Assembly (NCBI GenBank): GCA_002697825.1
Contig: NZYH01000043.1
Location: 9,634-15,110, forward strand
Length of the DNA stretch: 5,477 nucleotides
From: Nitrospina sp.
GTDB lineage: Bacteria; Nitrospinota; Nitrospinia; Nitrospinales; VA-1
Reading direction: 5' to 3'
Under the pieces are notes generated by a model that was given only the letters and a program-made list of their open reading frames with translations, was not told where the DNA came from and ran no database searches. A program made the translations under genes and the position numbers. Below are positions 1-4,782 of this stretch, piece by piece (positions within the stretch are counted from its first letter, which is position 1; each line of letters starts with the position of its first letter).

Positions 1-128
1 TGGAATTATTTCAAAATGAACCAAGATTAATTGAAATGAATAATCATATTAAACATGATGGATATGAAAGATCATTAAAAGATGATGAGGAATTTTTAAA
101 AAATACTAGCCATGAAAAAAATAATTAA
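1..128 (+). CDS. 3' end of an unidentified gene (partial)
   Basis: Only the frame whose codons start at position 3 is open from the left edge; the other two + frames hit stops within the first 30 bases. It encodes 41 visible residues ending at a TAA at 126-128. The tail is strongly charged and hydrophilic (Glu, Asp, Lys and Asn rich, for example HDGYERSLKDDEEFLK), with no membrane segment. I do not recognise the family from this tail. The last 17 bases overlap the start of the aminotransferase gene in another frame, which suggests the two are co-transcribed and that the missing gene belongs to the same sugar pathway. A CMP-sugar synthase, a UDP-sugar hydrolase or another sugar enzyme would fit the context, but nothing visible decides between them. 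Confidence 0.6.
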   Translation, partial: ELFQNEPRLIEMNNHIKHDGYERSLKDDEEFLKNTSHEKNN

Positions 129-1197
129 ATTATTTAATCCCGTAACTGATCTATCTGAAAGAAGAGTACTTCTAAAAACATTGGATAGTAAATTTTGGGC
201 TTCTGGTTCAGGCTCCGGAAATGTACAAAAATTTGAAAGTAAATTTAAGAAATATGTATCTGCAGATTCCTGTGTAGCTGTAAACAGTGGAACCGCAGCA
301 TTGAATCTGGCATTATCATTATTCAATATTAGAAATAAAGAAGTGATTTTGCCATCTATGAGTTTTGTTTCAACTGCACATGCAATTGTAGAAAATGGAG
401 GAAAACCTATCTTTGTTGATATTGAACCCAAATCACTTTGTATTGATCCTGAGAAAATTAAAGATAAAATTTCAAAAAATACTATTGCAATAATGCCAGT
501 TCATTTTGGTGGGATGCCATGTAATTTAGATAAAATTTTAAAAATTGCAAAGAAGAATGGATTACATGTTATTGAAGATGCAGCACATGCGGTAGGAACA
601 AAATTTGGCAAGAAAAAAATTGGTTCACATGGAACTGCTGTTTGCTTTAGCTTTCATCCTGTAAAAAATCTTGCAATGCCTACGGGAGGATTAATTGCAA
701 TAAATCATAAAGATAGTACTAAATTTCAAAAATTATTATTTTCAAGAAGATGGTGTGGAATAACAGATAGAAACGACACAGATTATGATGTAAAGGAATT
801 AGGTTGGAATTACTACATGAATGAGTTTTCAGCCGGAATTGGTTTAGAACAATTGAAGAAATTAGATAAATTCAATGAAATAAGAAAAAAGATTGCAAAA
901 CAATATTTCAACAAAATAAATATTGAATCAAAAATGTCATTTAATGAAAAATGTTCTTATCATTTATACTGGATTTTGGTTAAAAATCGTCAGAGATTTA
1001 GAGAAAAATTGTACAAAAATGGAATTGAAACTGGAACACATTACAAACCAATACATCTAATGAGTATGTATAAAAAAAATATTTCCTTACCTGAAACTGA
1101 ATCTGTAGGAAAAAAAATTGTAACAATACCAATACATCCTAATCTTAAAAAATCCGAAATTAAGAAAATTATAGACACTATTAATAAATCACTTTAG
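112..1197 (+). CDS. DegT/DnrJ/EryC1/StrS-family PLP sugar aminotransferase (PseC/SpsC-like)
   Basis: Predicted cytosolic PLP enzyme, 361 residues, normal length for the family. Such enzymes transfer an amino group, usually from glutamate, to the keto carbon of a nucleotide sugar; in Pse/Leg pathways this is C4 of the UDP-4-keto-6-deoxy sugar. Visible motifs in order: SGTAALNLAL (59-68, cofactor phosphate region), the LPSMSFVSTAHA stretch (80-91), VFVD-like FVDIEP (101-106), IEDAAHAVG (154-162) with Asp156 placed to contact the pyridine nitrogen, SFHPVKNLAMPTGG (180-193) with Lys185 as the Schiff-base lysine, and WNYYMNEFSAGIGLEQL (232-248). The SFHPVK form is closer to PseC-type enzymes than to the SFxGNK form of perosamine synthases. 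ATG at 112 is the only suitable start: an in-frame stop lies at 97-99 and the N-terminal segment matches the family. No Shine-Dalgarno is seen. The start overlaps the previous gene by 17 bases, and the synthase gene follows after 12 bases. Family certain; exact substrate inferred. Confidence 0.93.
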   Translation: MKKIIKLFNPVTDLSERRVLLKTLDSKFWASGSGSGNVQKFESKFKKYVSADSCVAVNSGTAALNLALSLFNIRNKEVILPSMSFVSTAHAIVENGGKPIFVDIEPKSLCIDPEKIKDKISKNTIAIMPVHFGGMPCNLDKILKIAKKNGLHVIEDAAHAVGTKFGKKKIGSHGTAVCFSFHPVKNLAMPTGGLIAINHKDSTKFQKLLFSRRWCGITDRNDTDYDVKELGWNYYMNEFSAGIGLEQLKKLDKFNEIRKKIAKQYFNKINIESKMSFNEKCSYHLYWILVKNRQRFREKLYKNGIETGTHYKPIHLMSMYKKNISLPETESVGKKIVTIPIHPNLKKSEIKKIIDTINKSL

Positions 1198-1209
1198 AAA
1201 TTTGAGAGT

Positions 1210-2268
1210 ATGAAACCCATCTATAAAAAAATTAGAAATCCATCCGAAGTTTTCATAATTGCTGAAGCAGGTTCAAATTGGAAATGTGGAACTAAGAAAC
1301 AAGATCTAGCCCAAGCTAGAAAATTAATTAAAACTGCTTCTGTTTGTGGTGCAGATGCAATAAAATTTCAGACCTATGATTCGAGTGTATATGTAGAAAA
1401 TGCGGGGATGAGTAATTATTTGTCTAAAAAAGGAATAACAAAAAGTGTCAATGAAATTTTTGATGAATTTTCTATGTCATACAAGATGTTACCTTTACTG
1501 AAAAAAATATGTCAAGAATATAGTATTGAGTTTATGTCTACACCTTTTTCAATAAAAGATATTCATGCAATAGATAAATTTGTGAATATTCACAAACTTG
1601 CATCTTATGAAATTAATCATATTCCTATGTTAGAGGCATTAGCAAAAACAAAAAAACCGGTAATAATTTCAACTGGTGCGTCTACACTTGAAGAGATTAA
1701 TTTTGCAATAAAAACTATGAAAAAATTTGATAATAATCAATTATGTTTACTTCAATGTACATCAAAATATCCTGCAAAAATTAACTCATTAAATTTATCA
1801 GTAATATCTAATTTTAAAACTAAGTATAAGATTCCGGTAGGATTATCAGATCATAGTACTGATCCTCTAATTGCGCCTATTACTGCTGTAGGACTTGGTG
1901 CAACGATTATTGAAAAACATTTTACATTAGATAAATCATTAGAAGGACCTGATCATTATTTTGCATTAGACCCAATTGAATTAAAAACAATGGTTACTGC
2001 ACTAAGAAATTGTGTTATTTCTATTGGAAATCCAGTTAAAAAAATACATGATGATGAGAAAGAGCTTAGAATTTTTGCACACAGAGCAATACAAACAACG
2101 AAAAAAATCGAGATTGGTGAAAAATTTATTCTTGGAAAGAATATAGAGATTCTTAGGCCTGGAAATAGAAAAAGAGGAATAGATCCTAGATTCTTAAAAA
2201 AAATTATTAATAAAAAATCACGTAAACAGATTAAATCTGGTGATGGGGTTACACTAAATGATATTTAA
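1210..2268 (+). CDS. neuB: NeuB-family nonulosonic acid synthase (NeuB/PseI/LegI/SpsE type)
   Basis: Predicted cytosolic, metal-dependent synthase that condenses phosphoenolpyruvate with a six-carbon amino sugar to give a nine-carbon sialic-type acid. The 352 residues show the full two-domain plan: a TIM barrel (about 12-275) and a C-terminal SAF/antifreeze-like domain (about 285-352). Barrel motifs are FIIAEAGSNW (15-24, with Glu19), DAIKFQTY (49-56), EFMSTPFS (107-114), HKLASYEINHIP (128-139), ISTGASTLEE (153-162), LLQCTSKYPA (180-189), VGLSDHS (210-216) and IIEKHFTLD (233-241). His215 and His237 match the two metal-binding histidines of NeuB. In the SAF domain, Arg292 in AHRAI sits where NeuB uses an arginine to reach into the partner's active site, and LRPGNRKRG (315-323) is the usual conserved turn. 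KLASYE and QCTSKYP recall PseI/SpsE proteins, while GPDH (247-250) recalls NeuB, so which sugar it makes is open. It lies 12 bases after the aminotransferase and shares a TTAA with the convergent GNAT gene. Confidence 0.95.
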   Translation: MKPIYKKIRNPSEVFIIAEAGSNWKCGTKKQDLAQARKLIKTASVCGADAIKFQTYDSSVYVENAGMSNYLSKKGITKSVNEIFDEFSMSYKMLPLLKKICQEYSIEFMSTPFSIKDIHAIDKFVNIHKLASYEINHIPMLEALAKTKKPVIISTGASTLEEINFAIKTMKKFDNNQLCLLQCTSKYPAKINSLNLSVISNFKTKYKIPVGLSDHSTDPLIAPITAVGLGATIIEKHFTLDKSLEGPDHYFALDPIELKTMVTALRNCVISIGNPVKKIHDDEKELRIFAHRAIQTTKKIEIGEKFILGKNIEILRPGNRKRGIDPRFLKKIINKKSRKQIKSGDGVTLNDI

Positions 2269-2774
2269 TTTTTTAAATTAATTATTGAATATGTTAATAC
2301 CTTCCACCATTTTCCATCTCTCCACAGATAATCTCTCATCTCTACTTCTTTTTTGAAATTTAATTTTTCAAAAAGTTTTAAAGAAATTTCATTATATTCA
2401 AATATTTCTGCTCCAATTCGGTGTAGTCCCATTTTTTTAAATCCATAATCTACTAACAATTGTAATGCTTTTGTGCCAAGACCTTTCCCATGCAACTTAG
2501 ACTCACCTAAAATTATTGCGATATCTGCATTTTTATTTTTATTATCGATATGTATCAAACCACCTACTCCCACAATTTTATTTTTATATTTGAAAACAAA
2601 CATTTTACTTTTTGATTCTTTTTGATTTATTTCATCAAACCATTTTTTTTGATGTTCCATATTCAACAAAAAATATTGAGTATTAAATTTCAGAATATCA
2701 TGATTGTTTCTCCATTTAACGATAACCGATAAATCGGCTTTTTTAATTCCACTTAGTTCAATTTTTTCATTCAT
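2265..2774 (-). CDS. GNAT-family N-acetyltransferase (PseH/RimJ-RimL-like), second gene of a tandem pair
   Basis: Predicted soluble GNAT acetyltransferase of 169 residues, a full-length single domain. Such enzymes move an acetyl group from acetyl-CoA to an amine; in this context the C4 amine of the UDP-sugar made by the aminotransferase is the most likely acceptor (the PseH role). Visible landmarks are VKWRNN (19-24), LLNMEHQKKWF (36-46), the beta-strand region VGVGGLIHID (68-77), the acetyl-CoA pyrophosphate loop LHGKGLG (94-100), GLHRIGAEIFEYNEISLKLFEKLNF (from 116), and YLWRDGKWW (149-157). The CoA loop keeps its glycines, so this copy looks catalytically competent. It follows its paralogue by an 18-base gap with no Shine-Dalgarno, so the two are probably one transcript. 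The 3' end overlaps the synthase gene by four bases on the opposite strand. A protein-acetylating RimJ/RimL role cannot be excluded from sequence alone. Confidence 0.88.
   Translation of the reverse strand: MNEKIELSGIKKADLSVIVKWRNNHDILKFNTQYFLLNMEHQKKWFDEINQKESKSKMFVFKYKNKIVGVGGLIHIDNKNKNADIAIILGESKLHGKGLGTKALQLLVDYGFKKMGLHRIGAEIFEYNEISLKLFEKLNFKKEVEMRDYLWRDGKWWKVLTYSIINLKN
2269..2274 (+). terminator. Candidate oligo-T terminator after the NeuB-family gene
   Basis: Six T residues directly follow the TAA stop at 2266-2268. Archaeal RNA polymerases can terminate at T tracts without a hairpin, so this could end the + strand transcript. T runs are common in this AT-rich DNA, so support is weak. 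Confidence 0.25.
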
Positions 2775-2792
2775 TTTAAAAATTCTATGAAA

Positions 2793-3314
2793 TTATTTTG
2801 ATTTTTTAATTAGTGAATAAATAAATGAATCATACCATCTTGAATTTCTCCACAACTTATCATGTAATGTGCCTTCTTTTTTGAATTTCATTTTTTCAAA
2901 TAATTTTATATTTTCAGGAATAGTTTCAAATATCTCAACCCACAATCTATGCAAATTTAATTCATCAAATCCATATTTTATGAGGGTATCCAATGTATCT
3001 TTAGCCTCTTTTGTTTTTTGCCAATTATTTATAGAAATAATATTTGAGATTTCTGCATGTCTATTTTTCCAATCAATGTATGTCAAACCACAGACTCCAA
3101 TTAATTTTTGCTTTTTAGTTTCAATCCCAAACATTATTGCACTAGGTGGATTTTGTTTATGAATAGACTCAAACCAATTTTTTTGATTAATCATATTTAG
3201 TAATCTAAATTCTCTGGTATGAATTCTAGTTTTTTTATCATTTCTCCATTTCTTTAATAATTCTAAATCTTCTTTTTCTAAAGCACGTAAATTAACAATT
3301 TTTCCTTCTATCAT
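2793..3314 (-). CDS. GNAT-family N-acetyltransferase (PseH-like) with a degenerate CoA loop, first gene of a tandem pair
   Basis: Soluble GNAT-fold protein of 173 residues, clearly related to the next gene on the same strand. Shared landmarks are KKWRND (21-26), RLLNMINQKNWFESI (37-51), GVCGLTYIDWKNRHAEI (73-89), LHRLWVEIFE (121-130), IKLFEKMKFKKEG (136-148) and KLWRNSRWYDSFIYSLI (153-169). Where the other copy has HGKGLG, this one reads INNWQKTKEAKD (95-106), with no glycines in the acetyl-CoA phosphate-binding turn. To my recollection bacterial PseH proteins also deviate there, so loss of activity is not proven. By context it may acylate the amino sugar, perhaps with a substrate or acyl group different from its paralogue's, or it may be a partner subunit. 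The ATG at 3314 is preceded by an AT-rich leader without a Shine-Dalgarno. It is the first gene of the minus-strand pair and faces away from the formyltransferase across a 98-base region. Confidence 0.85.
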   Translation of the reverse strand: MIEGKIVNLRALEKEDLELLKKWRNDKKTRIHTREFRLLNMINQKNWFESIHKQNPPSAIMFGIETKKQKLIGVCGLTYIDWKNRHAEISNIISINNWQKTKEAKDTLDTLIKYGFDELNLHRLWVEIFETIPENIKLFEKMKFKKEGTLHDKLWRNSRWYDSFIYSLIKKSK

Positions 3315-3354
3315 TACATTATTTTTTTACATACCTACAAAAATCTTATCATTG

Positions 3355-3375
3355 AATTATCACCATAGGATAATT
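3355..3375. repeat. Inverted repeat AATTATC-N7-GATAATT, candidate operator
   Basis: Two perfect 7-base arms (3355-3361 and 3369-3375) are separated by seven bases in the middle of the divergent promoter region, upstream of the TATA candidate. The shape suits binding by a dimeric regulator. The right arm overlaps the first ATAGGATAA direct repeat. No regulator gene is in the window, and short AT-rich arms can arise by chance. Confidence 0.35.
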
Positions 3376-3399
3376 GAGTAAGTCTAAAAAATAGGATAA
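3365..3399 (+). repeat. Direct repeat of ATAGGATAA, two copies 26 bases apart
   Basis: Identical 9-mers lie at 3365-3373 and 3391-3399. The second falls between the TATA candidate and the ATG at 3413, where a bound protein would block RNA polymerase, and the first lies just upstream of the TATA candidate. This spacing would fit a repressor or activator with two sites, but function is inferred only from position. Confidence 0.4.
3383..3393 (+). promoter_or_regulatory. Candidate archaeal TATA box for the formyltransferase-deacetylase operon
   Basis: TCTAAAAAATA is centred about 25 bases before the A of the ATG at 3413. Archaeal TATA elements lie about 25 bases upstream of transcription starts, so this would give a leaderless or nearly leaderless mRNA, in line with the absence of a Shine-Dalgarno before this start. 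The region is AT-rich throughout, so the match could be chance. Confidence 0.4.
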
Positions 3400-3412
3400 A
3401 TTCAAATTAATT

Positions 3413-4072
3413 ATGAAATATGTTATTTGTGCTTATCGTGATTATGGAATCAAGCTTTTTGAAAATCTAAGAAAACAATTTGATTTTACTCTAATAAAAT
3501 CAAAAAAACAATTAACATACAATTCAATAAAGAGAATCAATCCTTCAATTATTTTCTTCCCCGATTGGTCATGGAAGGTACCTGAAGAAATTGTTAGAAA
3601 TTTCAAATGTGTGTGTTTCCATGAAGCACCATTACCTAAATTTCGTGGTGGAAGCCCAATACAAAATCAAATTTTGAGAGGAAAGACAAAGACAAAGACA
3701 ACTGCATTTATAATGAATGAAAAAATTGATGCAGGAAACATAATTTTACAAAAAGATCTTTCTTTACAAGGTTCATTACAAGAAATTTTTTCACGTATGT
3801 ACAAAAATGATTATTCAATGATACTAAAAATTATTAACGGAAAATATAAAGAACGAAAACAAATTGGTACACCTACAACGTATAAAAGACGTAAACCAGA
3901 AGATAGTGAATTAAAAAATCTTAATCATACAAAAAAATATCTTTATGATTTTATTCGAATGTTAGAAGATCCATATCCTAATGCATATATGAAAATTGGG
4001 AAAAAGAGACTTATCTTTAAGAAAGCTTTCTATAATAATAATAAACTTTCAATACAAGGTGAAATTGAATGA
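3413..4072 (+). CDS. Sugar N-formyltransferase-like protein (formyl_transferase family)
   Basis: Soluble protein of 219 residues related to methionyl-tRNA and sugar formyltransferases, which pass a formyl group from N10-formyltetrahydrofolate to an amine. The core motif is at 66-83: CVCFHEAPLPKFRGGSPI, with the catalytic His70 and the RGG turn. It is followed by MNEKIDAGNII (101-111), where Asp106 matches the catalytic Asp. The usual Asn two residues before the His is Cys68 here. The C-terminal part YKRRKPEDSEL (157-167) and FIRMLEDPYPNAYMKIG (180-196) resembles the RRPEDG...EPWPGAF pattern of ArnA-type sugar formyltransferases. The protein is shorter than full tRNA formyltransferases (about 310 residues), and archaea do not formylate initiator tRNA, so a sugar acceptor is far more likely. 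The start codon overlaps nothing, and the end overlaps the de-N-acetylase gene as ATGA. The proposed job is N-formylation of an amino sugar freed by that neighbour. Activity is uncertain because of the Asn-to-Cys change. Confidence 0.85.
   Translation: MKYVICAYRDYGIKLFENLRKQFDFTLIKSKKQLTYNSIKRINPSIIFFPDWSWKVPEEIVRNFKCVCFHEAPLPKFRGGSPIQNQILRGKTKTKTTAFIMNEKIDAGNIILQKDLSLQGSLQEIFSRMYKNDYSMILKIINGKYKERKQIGTPTTYKRRKPEDSELKNLNHTKKYLYDFIRMLEDPYPNAYMKIGKKRLIFKKAFYNNNKLSIQGEIE
3682..3699 (+). repeat. Three tandem copies of AAAGAC inside the formyltransferase gene
   Basis: An 18-base run of three perfect hexamers encodes the alternating Lys-Thr stretch at residues 91-96, between the catalytic His70 and Asp106. 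A change in copy number would add or remove two residues without a frameshift. The loop from Gly90 to Asp106 is as long as I recall for E. coli Fmt, so there is no sign that the repeat has expanded. Confidence 0.6.
4058..4062 (+). promoter_or_regulatory. Shine-Dalgarno for the de-N-acetylase gene
   Basis: GGTGA, extended to AGGTGA at 4057-4062, lies six bases before the ATG at 4069 and is complementary to the usual 3' end of 16S rRNA (UCACCU). It is the clearest ribosome binding site in the window and lies inside the end of the formyltransferase gene, as expected for translational coupling of the two. Confidence 0.6.
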
Positions 4073-4782
4073 AAGTTTTGATAATTGTTGCTCATCCAGA
4101 TGACGAAGTATTAGGTATGGGAGGCACAATAAAAAAATTAACGAAAAATAAAAATCAAGTTAAAATCGTTATTATGGCAACAGGAGTCGCTGCACGTAGA
4201 TCAATTAATTTTAAAAATTCTTCTAATTATGATATTACCGAAAACCAGCAAAAAATTATTAAAAAACAGATTGAAACAATAAAAAAACATGCTCAAAAAG
4301 CGGCTAAAATTTTGGGTGTTTCAGATATTGAATTTCTAGGCTATCCCGATAATGAAATGGATACTGTATCAAATTTAGAATTAACAAAATCTGTAGAAAA
4401 AATTATTCAAAATTATAAACCAGAAATAGTTTATACTCATACTCCATTTGATGTGAATGTTGATCATGTTTCATGTTATAATGCAGTTTTAACAGCAACA
4501 CGTCCCAAAAAAAATACGATTGTGAAAAAAGTAATTTCATTTGAAGTTCCCTCATCAACAGAATGGAATTTCACATCTGTTTTTGTACCAAATACATTTG
4601 TAGATATTTCCCGTGAATTATCAAGTAAAATAAAGGCACTTGAATGTTATAAAACCGAAATAGAGAATTATCCTCATCCAAGATCTCCTAAGGCATTGCA
4701 GAGCATAGGTAATAGATGGGGAACAGTATCAGGTTTTTCTGTGGCAGAAGCATTTTCTTTAATACGTTCACTGGAGAATTAA
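4069..4782 (+). CDS. PIG-L/LmbE-family de-N-acetylase
   Basis: Predicted cytosolic zinc-dependent deacetylase of 237 residues, normal length for the family, whose members remove N-acetyl groups from sugars such as GlcNAc-PI, GlcN-Ins (MshB) or bacillithiol precursors. The hallmark AHPDDE is at 8-13 at the end of the first strand: His9 and Asp12 are expected zinc ligands and Asp11 the catalytic base. The second signature THTPFDVNVDH (123-133) supplies the third ligand, His133. GYPDNEMD (91-98) is the usual family turn. No signal peptide or membrane segment is seen. It is translationally coupled to the formyltransferase gene by an ATGA overlap at 4069-4072 with a good Shine-Dalgarno, which suggests sequential steps on one substrate: deacetylation, then formylation. 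The true substrate is not shown by the sequence. The 3' end shares TTAA with the convergent dehydratase gene. Confidence 0.92.
   Translation: MKVLIIVAHPDDEVLGMGGTIKKLTKNKNQVKIVIMATGVAARRSINFKNSSNYDITENQQKIIKKQIETIKKHAQKAAKILGVSDIEFLGYPDNEMDTVSNLELTKSVEKIIQNYKPEIVYTHTPFDVNVDHVSCYNAVLTATRPKKNTIVKKVISFEVPSSTEWNFTSVFVPNTFVDISRELSSKIKALECYKTEIENYPHPRSPKALQSIGNRWGTVSGFSVAEAFSLIRSLEN

Larger units (their letters stand above)
3315..3412. promoter_or_regulatory. Divergent intergenic region between GNAT pair and formyltransferase operon
   Basis: This is the only real intergenic stretch in the window, 98 bases between two divergent start codons, so it should hold both promoters. It contains a 9-base direct repeat ATAGGATAA (3365-3373 and 3391-3399, 26 bases apart) and a 7-base inverted repeat AATTATC/GATAATT (3355-3361 and 3369-3375, 7-base spacer). 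A further TTATC is at 3346-3350. The TATA candidate for the + strand operon is listed separately. For the minus strand I see no convincing TATA element at the expected distance. Confidence 0.6.

Noticed and set aside
96..431. Minus-strand open frame of 111 codons
   Set aside because: It lies opposite the aminotransferase gene, whose + frame encodes clear PLP-enzyme motifs, and its own translation shows no family features.
2869..3162. Plus-strand open frame of 97 codons with Phe/Ser/Asn-rich translation
   Set aside because: It is the complement of the GNAT gene at 2793-3314; the hydrophobic look comes from reading Lys- and Glu-rich codons in reverse.
3318..3330. TAAAAAAATA on the minus strand as TATA box of the GNAT pair
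   Set aside because: It is only a few bases before the ATG at 3314, so transcription would start inside the gene; no suitable downstream start codon exists near there.
3333..3336. AGGT on the minus strand as Shine-Dalgarno of the first GNAT gene
   Set aside because: It lies 18 bases from the start codon, too far for normal ribosome binding.
4031..4044. TAATAATAATAA microsatellite near the end of the formyltransferase gene
   Set aside because: It encodes a short Asn run in AT-rich sequence and is too short to suggest function.
3413..4072. Methionyl-tRNA formyltransferase (fmt)
   Set aside because: The protein is about 90 residues short, lacks the usual catalytic Asn, has ArnA-like C-terminal motifs, and sits in a sugar locus of a probable archaeon, where initiator tRNA is not formylated.
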